In this document: piece by piece, positions 11,974 to 25,325 of the stretch
How the letters are laid out: each line of letters begins with the position of its first letter
Numbering within the stretch: the first letter of the stretch is position 1
Assembly: GCA_029891345.1 (NCBI GenBank)
Contig: CM056999.1
Coordinates: forward strand, 24,959,418-25,023,417
Length of the DNA: 64,000 bases
Source: Dryococelus australis
Taxonomy: Eukaryota; Arthropoda; Insecta; Phasmatodea; Phasmatidae
Direction: 5' to 3'
Notes under the pieces: generated by a model
Seen by the model: only the letters and a program-made list of their open reading frames with translations
The model's database searches: none
Told to the model about the DNA's origin: nothing
Position numbers and translations under genes: made by a program

Positions 11974-12288
11974 TTAGTTTGTATGTGTTCCTTCTGCATC
12001 GTACTCCAGCCAACAAGCACCTAGTAAGTGGTCCAGCAGGGATTCTAGTGTGCGCGGTAAAATAGACTCATAGGATAGTGGTACACATTCTGGTTCATTA
12101 AGTGGCGGCTCTACTTCACTGGGTGTCTCAATGTTTATCTGTGTAGTTGTCTGCCGGTGGAGGGTACGTCTCTCTCTGCGCCTTATGTGGCTCTTAACGC
12201 CGTCGTGCTTATTGTGCATTTGAATAATGTTTTCTACCTTTCTGCTGATGTACAGTCCTGAGGGCGAGACTTTGGCAGTCTTACCCAA
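11974..12288 (-). pseudogene. retroelement ORF within or just after LTR-like copy B
   Basis: This 104-codon frame stays open upstream towards about 12,330, where a stop interrupts the same frame. It has a basic stretch (KSHIRRRERRTLHR) and, near its end, LLDHLLGACWL, which matches LLDSLLGICWL at 2,542-2,760. Its place about 1.3 kb into the repeat parallels the LTR-internal ORF of the element at 33,319. No known domain was recognised; whether it is a gag leader peptide or untranslated is open. Confidence 0.4.
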
Positions 12289-13094
12289 GGCCCTGTCATA
12301 TGAGGTGCAGTCTAGTATATGGGACTACGTCAAGTAACAGCAGAGGGAACACTGGAAAACCAGGAGCTGCGGCATGCCCATCTCTGGCTCTAATCCACTT
12401 CAGGCTCTGTCTCCTGTAAATTTCAGAGCGTCTCACATCCAGTTATCGACGTGGTTAATTATTGCACTAATTAAATCCACACGATTAATATACAAAAATG
12501 AAACGGGATCTAAAGTTAGAATTACGGTAAGTGAGACAAGGTTTTAAATTCACATAATATTTATTACGTCGAAATAGAAACAGGGAAGTTCCGGCTGACT
12601 GGTACAAAATTAAGCTAACTTAGTAATAAAAATACAATACATAATGAGAACAAGTGAAGGTGAGCCTGGGGAAATAATAAAGAAATACAAAAATACTAAA
12701 ATACACTATTCACACAGCTCACAGCATGTACTAAATAATGGGGCTATCCAGGGGGTGTTAGTATCACTATCACCTGCTACAGTGAAGTCAAAGGAAGTTG
12801 ACTGTGGTAAAGCGTAGCGGGGTACAGGATGTTGGATTACCTCTGAAGAGAGAGCTGATGCCTTGTGGTCAGCTGGTGGTAAGTGCGTCTGCGCAAGCTG
12901 GTTGAATGGAGTGGTGCTGCCTTCACAATCTGCTGGGCTGGAGAGGGAGCTGCCTTCACAAGCAGCAGGCAGGAGTTCAAAGCCGTGTTGCAGGCTGAGG
13001 AGAGGAGAGAGGTCGTTTTGCAGACCAGGGAGAGCTCACTGACCTACTCGGCCGGTGCGCCCGCCATCTATGTTGGAGCATTGTTCTGGACTTC

Positions 13095-13102
13095 CTTATA
13101 TA
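13095..13102 (-). promoter_or_regulatory. TATA box of LTR-like copy B
   Basis: TATATAAGGAAGT on the minus strand shares its context with the promoters at 33,798 (TATAAGGAAGT) and 43,206. Confidence 0.5.
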
Positions 13103-13586
13103 CAGAAAAACACCATCAGCTATCCTTCAGGGTGCAGGCGGTAATGTAGCCTTCCAACACAGGGGTAGGTTATCAGGGGTTGCGGTAATGCCGCTCGTTT
13201 AGTATCTTCCCACTTGGAGACGACAAATTAAAACACCTCTCTCTGAGGCTGGCTGGATGTGACATTACAATGTAACATGGGTGCTGCCATCTCTTAGTTT
13301 TCTGAAACTTGTTCCGCGGCTATGTGCAGGGTAGTGGATCATCAAAAATGTTTAATTTATTCATGGAGGTGGCGCTTGCATGCAGGGTTTCAGGGGGCTG
13401 TAGATTTTGTAATTAATTGCGTCAATTACTTTTACGTATGAGGCTGTCCAGCGTGTGTAGTCTCTGTGCTCAATACGTAAAATTACATTTGCCACTGTTA
13501 ATGACTTGCCCCGAGTTCAGGTTACTTGTAGATGGGACAAAGTCACCTGTAGAGCGCGTATCTGTGCTGCATGTTAGCATGCATCA

Positions 13587-14924
<1,338 letters not shown>

Positions 14925-16023
14925 AATACTTACTAGTATAATTAACTAACATACAGGCCCACAGGAAGACTTTTGTCTATATTGTCTACAAATAATATAA
15001 TATGACTTTTGGTTGTCTGCAATTAAATCTTTTCCATATATTTATTAATATTTTTTTAAATTTAAGGAATTATAAAGTTGTAAATAAATAATGTTTCATG
15101 ACAAAATCATTGACAACAGAATCGAGATTACACAACACAATATTAAATATACATCTTTGTATAAGAAAACTAAATATGACAAATGATCAATTTAACTTGC
15201 AACTACAAGAAATTAACTTCTGTTAAAACATTACAGTAATATAGTAAAATATTTAAAAGTGTCTCCCATGACACAAAAATTTACAAGACTATTACCAAAT
15301 TGAAAATCTTTAATAAATCTGGCTAATGAGTACTAAAATGAGGTGCCTAGGATGTACCCCTAACAACAAATGCTGATAATCAATATTCTATTTTTTAAAA
15401 ACTGAAGTATTAGTCAGTGCAATTATGAGGCATAATAAGTCAAACTGACCATGAGCTAATTGAAAATAGACAATAAACCTTCACATATGGGTGATTAAAT
15501 AAATTATTCAAACTTTCAGAAACAAATTATTTTTAGACAAATTATGTACTAACTTAGCTGTCCTGACGACTAGCATGTTGCAGTGGAGAGCCAGGGATAG
15601 TTTCGCATACATTTCCCTAGAGGCTGGGGAATCGGAGATGGGTGCACACAGTTCCGCCAGTATGGTGAACTCTCAAAAGGCTGCGTGTACGCACACATCA
15701 GAAAAACACCAGACAATGTACATAAACAGGAACCTGCAAACTATACATTATTCAATAGCCTGGGTCTGGGAACTTGAATCCAACAACTTGATTCTGAGGA
15801 TGTGAATCCCAGAATATGAAACTTCACTAAAGAAGAATCTGCAAAAGTTAATAAAGAAATAAATACCTGGTGTCTGAGGGAGAAAAAACAAAGTAACTGT
15901 AGTCTTACCAAGGAGGAAAGTCGGAACGTATTCCATTTACATGATGGTGTAACAGCCAAACAATACCGACAAGCACACACCATAATAATAATAATTAATA
16001 ATTGAAAGGAAAAAAAACCACTA
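14925..16023. other. no recognisable feature
   Basis: Very AT-rich; no support for a gene. Confidence 0.4.
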
Positions 16024-19000
16024 CCATTAACCAAAACTGCTACCATTTGTTACGTAAATAAAATACATGTGAATTGCGTGCTGGAAAACAGTTGCGCAAT
16101 TCATTATATAGTCTATTTGTGGTTTCTTCACACGTTTTGAATCAAACCTTTGAAAAATCACCCCATGTATATCGTTTATCACAAACATTTTATATTTGTG
16201 TTAATATAACATTACCTGATTGTTGGTTAAATTAAATCATTACTCAAATTTTATATAAAAATTATAATATGTGATTTATAATTTAAATTTTAAAAAATAG
16301 GGAAAATATGGGTGTGGTGGTAATGTAAAATGTTTAGTAAGAAATAATTCTTATGTAAAATTGTATTACACTAAGTGCGCACGGATGCAGTGAGCTGTTC
16401 CTTTGGTGTAATTCCCTAGACTTGCTTAAGCTTTGTTTGCATGATGCGAAGGAATATCCTGGAAGTATATCTTTAGTAGGGCTTCAGAAAAGTGTGAAGT
16501 AAGCATGAAAGTATTATAACTGTAGATACCATCAGACTAAATAAATATTGTTTATATAATTAAAAGCTAATAAGAGAAAATTTTCTACAATTCTCTTCCA
16601 CAAGGTGTTCAATTAAATAAAAGGACATATTTTCAGCAGATTTGTGACCTTTGTATTTTCCATTAAATTAAAATACTATATCGGAACAAGGAAATATGAC
16701 TGCATTTCTTATGGATCGAATCATTACATCAGTACATTTCACTCTAGAATATTTTAAGTTCGTTAAATTGACCTTTATAGGAATTAATTGAAAATTCATA
16801 ACTCGCAATTAAATATAACATAAATTAGGCCCCTCACATGATTTCCTTATTGGTGAAAATAAACAGTGTCTTAGTTTTCAATAGGTCGCCATGTTAAATA
16901 CCATATTCTATTTGCCAAATTAAAATCAAATTACATCATTTAATCTTGAGTAAAAAGAAAATACTTTTGGGTCAGTCATGCAACGTATTAAGAAATTTTA
17001 TTATTCCAGACTGACAACAATTTTTGTAAATGTTCATATCTGATTGCTTTGCAATGTCCCAGAAAAGCCGGACACCAACATAGCAATGCTGGTCAATGAG
17101 CTGCATGCAGTTACTGTATACTACCATCCCCCATACTTGAGAAGACGAGAAGGCGAAATTAGGTAAATCCACACCAAAAGAAGAGTGAGATTTGAGGTTG
17201 TGGAAAGACAAGTACGACTACTGGAACTGTATACCATATCTCTATCCAGGAAACCAACCAAAAAGAAAAATAAACCCTCAGGAGGCAGAGAATTGAAACC
17301 AACCGGAATTAGATACATGACCTAACACATAAAAAAATTTAAAAATATCTATTGTAGGTAAACTTGCTCATAAAGGAGGATTTAAATGTCGCTACTTTGA
17401 GGGAATGCATTCCTGCACACTGCCTTTCACCAAAATTAAATTAAAAAAAAAACTAGTTTTCTACGTTGCAGATAACTACATTTACATATATACTAGCTGT
17501 GTGTATATTATGTTAAATGTGCATTCTGCAACTATATTCTTCCATGATATAACCCAAGCTGCTGATGCTGTGAGATGCATCTAGTAGCCTCTGAGTTGCA
17601 ATAAATTGGGAAACTTGGGGGGGAAGAAGGGCTTTTCTAGTGTATGCACCACACTAAAGAATTGAGAGAAGGTGGAGACTTATTGTATGCGCAAATATAT
17701 ATTTGCATGTTAGAAAGAGACTACTTTGGACTTGTGTGTTTGATTCAATTGTGTGTGTGTCATTTACCAATCAACTTACATTCCAATCTGGCTTCCGTAA
17801 TCTCAGGAACTTTAGATAAATACATGCGAGGCACTGGCACTCGAAATAAACAGGATCTGCACTTTGAAATGAATTAGCATTTCATAAGATTTACTTCATT
17901 TAATTAGGGAAAGATCTTGATCACTGAACATAACAATAAAAAGAAAATAACTGCTGTTAAAAATTATTTAATTAAAATCACAAATCTAAAATAATTTAAT
18001 CATGTGAATCTGTTTAAAATGTGAAAAATAACGAAGTATATAAAATTATAATCTGCAAGTAGGTAGTAAAAATTTTAATTACTATCACCAATCAAAATAA
18101 AGTAAATACTCACAAAATAAAATATCCTGAAAAGCTGCTTGTTATAATTCAGATTAGATTAGAATCCAAATGAACTGAATTACTTAAATGTTTATTGAAA
18201 GTGTGCCGTTTAGTTATTCTTTCATATGCTGAGCTCCATTCATTAAAATTGTAAGTCAAATCCCAAATGTCTTCCCACATTACCTTGAAAAATTATAATC
18301 ACGTCTCAAATTAATAAGAGTTCTTGAGGAAATTATATTCAAAGTTCACTTCAAAATAAATATTCTCAAGTTAAGATTGTATTTGGCTCCGACACTAGCT
18401 CGGTCATTTAACCTCGGACCACTGGGCTAATGTGACAGTTAAATACTTAGTTATTGAACTATGGATTATCACAATAATGTAACTAGATGTGACAGGTCCA
18501 AAGTCAACGACCTTAAAACTTGGTAGCATCAGCTTACTTATCATATCGTTGCACATGCTGTCATCATGATGTCTCGCCGCCGTGCTGCTCGCCGTCGTCG
18601 TCAGCTACCACTAATAAGTCTAGCCAAATCTTCTTAGCTCAAGCCCTCTTCTCAAATTACTTGGTTAGCTATATTTTAAACTAACTTAGGGTACAAAAAT
18701 AAATTATCTTAATTACTTTGATGCCGGGGAATTCAACTTATAAAAATCCCCGTGGTAAAACTGTGTCCAGGTCCATACCCAGAAGCCACCTAACTTCCTC
18801 TAACTGCCTAACGTCCTCACTAACATGAGCTCAACTATATCCATTTACACAAATACAACTAATACCAAAACATAAAAATTAATTATACTTTCATACAAAA
18901 GAAAATAAATAATACTGGAAATTAAAAAAATAAGTTCTGAAACACAAAAATTCATAGGTAACACATAATTAACATCAAATTGTTAAGTCACCAATTACTC

Positions 19001-19770
19001 AAAATAAGATACTCTCTTAACCTATGTAACAAAAATTATAGAAAATTATTGGTGGTTCCTAAATTAAACTCGGTAATAAAAAATAATGAAATAAAAATGA
19101 AAAGTGTTAAAGGTGTCCAAGAGGGTTAAAATTAAAGTAAAGATCACAAATAATATGCAAAATCACATGTAAGACAGTCCAAAACAACATGTGTGTTCAT
19201 TTCCATAACGCTTCTTGTAAACATATAAATGAGTGGATACTGATCTACAACAGAGTCTAGGTCCAAGTGTTCCTGAGTGTAGCCAGTGGAAGTATACACT
19301 AGACTTTGAGTTCCTGAACTTCTGATAGATGGCACGGGGATGAATAAATGCTCTTCCGGACAGTGTAAAGGGCCCTTTTTTTCTGTGGCGTGGTCTTCAA
19401 ACTGTGGATACAGCGAAAATTTACTGCGCTGGGAAGAAGCACTTCAGGAGTACAGGAGCAGCTGGAATAATAAACGCAGTGACTAAAAGTGTTACGCCAG
19501 CATCCGGTGCTTACGATACATGTGTTGCAAGCATGGGTGTTCTCACAGATATGGGCTATGGGTAGTCCGTCCTTCTTTCCTACCTGCTTTCCCACCTGAG
19601 AGCTAGCTGGGATGTAAAACTAACGTGTAAAGCCTAGAGAAAATTAACAAAGTCTCTACAAATCCACTAAGTTATAATTCCCTAATAATAATTAAAGTTA
19701 ATTAACTTCCTTTCAAAATAACTGCAACTGAAAATAATTTAAATCCCATTAAAAATTGTTTCAACTGCGT
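16024..19770 (+). repeat. dispersed repeat, long copy (partner at 45,194-46,775)
   Basis: Starting at CTGCTACCATTTGTTACGTA, this region matches 45,194-46,775 in order through 16,530-17,590 and 19,270-19,770; shared runs include TTTGTATTTTCCATTAAAT and CCACTAAGTTAT. Relative to the partner this copy has about 400 extra bases near 16,115-16,525, about 130 near 17,080-17,215, and about 1.7 kb at 17,590-19,270. No transposase, RT or clear terminal repeat was seen, so the class is unknown. Confidence 0.65.
17590..19270. other. extra 1.7 kb block inside the dispersed repeat
   Basis: Absent from the partner copy at 45-46 kb. It is AT-rich, with one GC-rich patch (CGCCGCCGTGCTGCTCGCC near 18,578) and no recognised coding. 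It could be an insertion here or a deletion in the partner. Confidence 0.4.
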
Positions 19771-20349
19771 AATTTTGGAAAAATTAACCACATAGAGTCA
19801 TGCCCTTATAGCATATGCTAGTTTTTCTTCAAATACTGTACACTCCCATTTATTTGTGCTTCACTGAACGAATTTTCGGCTTATCTGTGCTGCTTTTTGA
19901 CTTTTTTCAATGTCTACTCTTACTTCTGTGGCAAGGCGATGCTGTAACATGTGTCGTTTAACAAGCAGCGGTATATGTCTATCGCTGTACTGCGTGAGCT
20001 GATGTTTATCTTTTTAAACTGTCAGCCTGTCACAGAGACCTGTGTAAGTCATCCATTTCTGTCCATTGAAGCGCATATCTGGTCACCTGGAGGCCATGTC
20101 CGAAACGGCAGATTTTGTTGATAAAGTGATCACATGACCCAGTTTTGTGTACAAATGTGATGGCATATTCTGTAATTTGGTATTTCATATTTTGTATGTT
20201 CCAGATGTTAGCAAAAATACAAAATGAATAAGCGCCATATTTTTTTCCTTCAAAACACATGCATGAATGCATAATTGAAATGTTATTTAAAACAAACCAT
20301 TGTTCATAGAACACACTAGGCATATTTTAAAAAGCAAAAAAGTGTTATA
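19771..20349. other. no recognisable feature
   Basis: Short chance ORFs only. Confidence 0.35.
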
Positions 20350-22290
20350 CTTTGTTTATATTGACGCGTGACAGTCCCGGTTGGTCGACTGTCCTTGTCT
20401 CAGGTGACTTACTCGATGCTAGGCAAGCCGCGTCTCGAGGTAGCTATTCGTCTCTGGGCACTGGGGCTCGCCCGGTTACAGCTCTGGCCTGGTTGGCCAT
20501 CTACTTGGTACAACGTCTGGTTTGGCTAGTTTCACCCTGCAGGGGATGGGTTTATGTTGTAATTCAGTAGGGTGGCATGACTGTTCTTTCGGTAGCTGTA
20601 CTGCCCCTGTTCCCGCTACCTGGGTGGCACTCTACTGAGGGAGAGGGTGAGGTTCTATGGTGTGGTTCTGGTGTACTGGTGGACCTCTCGCCAAACAGTG
20701 CCTCCTGTACTATGGGGTGTAATACCCTTCCGCAACTTTGGTAGATGGTTTGAACAAATCCACTGGCATGACGATTGGTACAGGTACGGTGAGTCGTCTC
20801 TGCTGTGCAGCCTTTTCGCATGAATTGAGCACTCCGAACCTACTAGGAAGGATACATAGCCCCTGTGGATTTTTGAAGATAGCCCTCATCATCTTGCCCA
20901 TCTCTCAACTCCACTCCTACGGGTGCAAGGCATTGGTCATAAAATCTGGGCTGCAGGAGGTAGGCAGTTGATGTGTGTGTGTCCATTATGGGTGCAAATT
21001 ACTGCTGCCAACACTGCCTTACTCTTGACTCCTCCGCCAGGTAGAGAAGGTTCGAGCTGCAGGGTGATGGTTGCAGAACCACACGGTGTTGTCCCGCGAG
21101 GGTAGGTTTCTCTGCATCAGAGTGCAACGCTCTCTTTACCATAAAGTGAGCGGTGACAGTTGAACACTCTAGCCGGTAAGCGGATCCCGCCGGGAGAGTA
21201 CCTAGTGTCGTGGCTCTACTGTTCCTCCCACCTGGTGCAAGGAACATGTGGCCCTTCAATACTGGTGAGGTGAGTGTCCAGTGGTCACTGATCTCCCCGA
21301 ACTCCAGGAAGTTCCCCCCTCGGCACCACGAAGTGAGCGTTTAGGGGGGGGGGGGGCGACTTCGACCCAGCAAGCCAACTTCCAAGGGCTGGTATCCTAA
21401 TGTTGTGGATCTACCGTTCACTGGCAGGGCACAGAATGGGTGGCCTTCCAAGGATTTTTGGTTGTGTTGTACATGTAAGTTTGGTACGTTTAAACCTGGT
21501 CTCCTGCTGATTCCTCCATCTCCGATAATGACACAAGGAAGGAATTCTGATTAAAATTCATGAGATTTTGTAAGATCAGTGTTTACTGACCCTAAGAAAA
21601 TAAACATAGATGTTAGAAGTACTATCTTCTTAATCCGCACGGGCTAGGCGGAAGGTGAAACACCCTATCTTAAACAGGGGTAGGCACTCTGTGCAAAACT
21701 ATAGGAGAGGCAGTGGCTGTAGTGCATGTTGCATACAGTTAATCCTTAGGGCGAGCTTTACTCTCTGAGTGTTCGTAAGGGACCGAACGTGTCTCAGTGC
21801 GAAAATGGTGATGCCACTGGTTCTTCCGTAAATAGTGTAGGAGAGGATCTTCAGCCCCACGAGGTGAGCGGTGAAGTATTTCGAATGGTGTGAACCTCGG
21901 CGCCAATAGCTGGACCGTTGAGAGCTCATGAGAGGAGATTGAGAACTGAAGCAGAACTGATTGTCTGGAGGCCGGGACTCATCTCCCTTTCTACTCCTCG
22001 GCCATCCCTTCCTTCACTGGTATATGGCGTCTGGAGAGGGGTTAGCAGGTGCAAGCCCAGCGCCTAGATCCTCGGTGCTTGCGGCGTAGTGGAGAGCGGC
22101 AGGATTTAGACGTCTTACGTGTGGCAGAATCCCAAGGCATACTACTGTACTCACCCCGGAGAGAAATAATAAATTATTATTGGGACGTCTATCCCGGCCT
22201 GGTAGATACAACAGTCTTGCAGACAGCGGTGGTATCTCGACTCTGTAGACAAAGGGATGCAGTTGCACTGATCAGTAGCAGTCGTTTATT
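20350..22290 (-). repeat. LTR-like or retroelement leader sequence, minus strand
   Basis: This GC-richer block has on the minus strand a TATA-like CATATACC (22,028-22,019) followed by GGCCGAG and TCAGTTCTGC, similar in layout to the promoter at 33,798. Further in, the motif AACRGTAGAKCCACRACAYTAGG occurs twice on the minus strand (21,418-21,396 and 21,223-21,201) and also in the LTR at 34,468 and near 52,603. ORFs at 20,564-20,821, 20,710-20,901 and 20,999-21,259 (minus) have no recognised domain. The ends of the block could not be fixed. Confidence 0.4.
21344..21356 (+). repeat. G13 homopolymer
   Basis: Thirteen consecutive G residues inside the LTR-like block. Confidence 0.9.
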
Positions 22291-23637
22291 AATATTATAG
22301 AAATCATGCGTCAATTTATTTCACAACAAATTTATTTGAATTAGTTATTGTATAATTTATTGATTTTTTATTTATTAAAGTATTCATAGCATTTTAGTGA
22401 TGATTGTAGAAATATTATGTCTGTATTAAACACAAAATTTAGATAAAAGATAACAATATTTTTCACTCATAATATGTCACTGCGTGTGCTAAAGTGACTG
22501 TCGACAACGTCCTAAATGAAACTTACCAAATCACAACTTAGGAAATGTTGAGTTTGTCATTTCAGACAGGACTTCATTTACCCCTCACACAACTTCTTGC
22601 CAGTGTATCAATCGCCGTCTCAGGTCATTGTTCACTTTGTAGTGTCGTTTTCAAAATGTCAACAAAACGTAAAAGGACAGTTTAAACTATCGCGGAAAAG
22701 TTAGAAAATAAATTTTAGCATTGTGTTTTATAAACAAAAGCATCAATCCCAGTTCTGTGCCAAGCAAAAAAAAATTGAAGACTTTTTCAAGAAAGATACT
22801 GTTTAACTTTTTTTATATTCTTTTCTAATCGTGTGTTAAAATGTTTACAAAAAACTTTAAACTTCCTAATTTTTAAAGTTTTAGTCTGTGTGTGTACATC
22901 AGTAAAATTTAAATAAGCTTCTAGTGATGTGGATTGTACTCTATTATTTAAATGCTAGTTTGCCTCATTTAAAGTCCCCTTATAGTCTGTATTGCATTGC
23001 ATTGCATTCTAAACTTTCAATTAACTCTGCCATCTAAATGATGGGTCTGAGTGACGCACATTGAGAAAGCGACACACAGACCCACACTACACACCGCTTA
23101 CCTATCACTCTGTGCCGCTCACCCAACCCGTCCGCCTGGCACCGTTGCAGTCTGTGTATACTCGATGCACTATGCATATGACTATACTCGGCGTAATATA
23201 AATATCAGTTAAAGTATTGTGTACTTTAAATCCTGCACAAACAGCATGTTATTTCTTTTTGCTTCGATATATATAATAGGTACTTTGTTTTTGCTTTCAA
23301 ATGTATAATAGGTGCTTTGTTTTATCATGATTTTTGGAGCCAATATCACTGTTACATTAATAGTAAAAATGTATAAATTCGATTATCTGGATTTTTTAAT
23401 ACTAATTCACTCATTTGTGTTTTTTACGGTCCTGATTAACATGGGTAATCAGGAGTTTACTGTACCTATATCCATATTAACATACTTACATACACTTAGC
23501 CACGGTTAAATGAACACAAAAAACAATCGCACAATAGCAATTGTAGGCAAAACCCATACTCTAATAGTAACACAAAGACAAAACAACAATAAAGCACAAC
23601 AATGTTCATGATCACCAAACAAGTTGAAAAAGGTATA
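22291..23637. other. no recognisable feature
   Basis: AT-rich. A local echo (ATAGGTACTTTGTTTTTGCTTTCAA then ATAGGTGCTTTGTTTT, 23,276-23,323) is the only structure noticed. No coding support. Confidence 0.4.
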
Positions 23638-24183
23638 CAGTGGAACCATGTTATAGCATTTTTTTAGGGGGTCAGTAAAATAAAATGTTATATGCAGGAA
23701 AATGTTATATTCAGGAAACAGTAGGTAATACAACTACAGGAACACATCAAGCAAAACAATATTCTTATGTAATTTTTTATATATATGTAGCTAGTCAAGT
23801 TCTTCCTTCTTCATCTGAATTCCATGAACCAATAGTATCATCAATCACGAAGACGTGTTTTCTGGATGCTTGCTTACTCATCTACACTTGGTTATATTAG
23901 TAATGTTCAGGACTAACTCCTCTAAAATCCTTAATATTTCAGGTATAAACAGTTTTCTTTATCTGTTTGCAGGCTACTGCATTGTTAATATCTGAAATTT
24001 CATTTGAGATACAGCAAGCAATACTGTTGTTATAAGCAGGAAATGAAAATTTGAACATTGTTGTATGCAGGAAATTGAACCATTAAACCATTAAGCCTTA
24101 TAGAGAAATGGTGGGACCATGAAATACTGGTGTTATATGAAGAAAAATGTTATATACGGGAATGTTATAACAGGGTTCTACTG
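23638..24183. mobile_element. pogo/Tigger-like non-autonomous TIR element, 546 bp, TA target
   Basis: The left end CAGTGGAACCATGTTATAGC and the inverse of the right end, CAGTAGAACCCTGTTATAAC, agree at all but three positions. TA flanks both sides (23,636-23,637 and 24,184-24,185), and CAGT(G/A)GAACC termini are typical of pogo/Tigger elements. Internally, variants of AAATGTTATAT.CAGGAA recur. No transposase is encoded, so it is a MITE. Confidence 0.75.
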
Positions 24184-24584
24184 TATTACAATGTACAGAT
24201 TAGAAATAATGTAGAGACTTACATTAATGGTGTATACTTAGATTAAGGGTATATACACACTTAGATTAAAGGTAACCTTAGACTAACAAAACAGTGCGCA
24301 CACTAAAAACTTAAAAAATTGCACCATGGGTTTTTCTTATCATCGGCTTAAATAATTACAGTTAAAGCAAGTTAGCCTTTTGGTTTTCTGGTCAACCACT
24401 GAAATTCATGCATGTCTCATTTAAATGTATGTTCAGATGGATGTTCAGTGCACCTTAACTATACTGTCAATGCGTACTATAAACTGGGCCACCACCCACT
24501 AACCTATTTGATGTTAGGTGCACTTTTCTTGAGTTGCAAAATGTGGGCCTGCAACAAACTGACATTTTAATGGTTCACAATGTG
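24184..24584. other. no recognisable feature
   Basis: AT-rich spacer between the TIR element and the integrase remnant. Confidence 0.35.
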
Positions 24585-25325
24585 CAACTGTAACAGGAGG
24601 GAGAAATATTTGTACCTGATAAGGACCTTTCCACCAATAACTGAGCTTAGCCGCCTTTTAGTGTTTGGCTTTGCTCAGGGCATGTACTTTGCATATAACA
24701 AGGTCTTCCACTTTGAATGTGTTGTCTCTGCAATCCTGATCTTATCTCCTCTTATATTTATTATATGCCAGGTTCAAGTTCTGATGTGCTCTTTTTCAAG
24801 TCTCCTTGATGTCCCTAGAATCATCAAGCAGAACATTATGTGTGACCAAAGATTAGAAAGATGAGTGTGGGGTTTATACGTGAGCATGAACTCAAAAGGA
24901 GTCAACTTATATCCCACATGGTGTGCATATTTGAATGCCATTTGCAGCCATTCAATATTATGATCCCATCTATCCTGACTGTCAGCATGAAAGGCAATTA
25001 GAGATGAATGGAGTTTCTTGTTGAATCTCTCCGCATGTGATGGTTGTGGATAATATGGTGTGGTGGTAACACGTTGAATGCCATGACTGAAACACGTGTT
25101 CTTAAATAAACCAGGATTTAAATGTGGACCGTTGTCTGATACTCATATAGAAGGAACCCCGAAAATTTTGAAAATGTAATTTTTTGTTGCGGAAATAGTA
25201 GTATCATAAGTAGTTTTATGCTGATGCATTACGCTTTGAGCATTTAATGAAAGTGCATTCCAAATGACTGACTTTGCTCCGTCTAACTATGGCAAGTTCT
25301 TTGAGCAAGTCAGTAACAAATGCAA
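24585..25325 (-). pseudogene. Ty3/gypsy integrase remnant (catalytic core and GPY/F domain)
   Basis: Reading the minus strand from about 25,320 gives pieces of an integrase, the enzyme that inserts retrotransposon cDNA into the genome. The second catalytic Asp lies in VSDNGPH and the Glu in HAERFNKKL, 34 residues apart, close to the D,D(35)E rule. TPYYPQPSHAERF is the usual block before the Glu. Further on come DRWDHNIEWLQMAF and, near 24,640, the GPY/F-type segment WWKGPYQVQIF. Stops and at least two frameshifts interrupt it (for example before VSDNG), so it is dead. The first catalytic Asp was not found. With the protease and RT fragments at 27,236-28,070 it forms one minus-strand Ty3/gypsy wreck. 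Confidence 0.8.

Larger units (their letters stand above)
11600..13586 (-). repeat. LTR-like repeat, copy B (minus strand)
   Basis: Read on the minus strand it starts TGATGCATGC at 13,586, has TATATAAGGAAG 484 bases in, AATAAA at 12,565-12,560, an ORF at 12,288-11,974, and a second AATAAA with the context GCATAATAAAGT near 11,890 that resembles the end of the LTR at 33,319. The sequence TTGGCAGCCCTAGTCG just beyond (minus strand, near 11,594) could be a primer binding site, giving an LTR of about 2 kb; a shorter LTR ending near 12,442 is the alternative. The first 620 bases match copy A at the window start. Confidence 0.55.

Noticed and set aside
24580-24864. 94-codon plus ORF
   Set aside because: Antisense to the integrase C-terminal region, which carries clear motifs on the minus strand.
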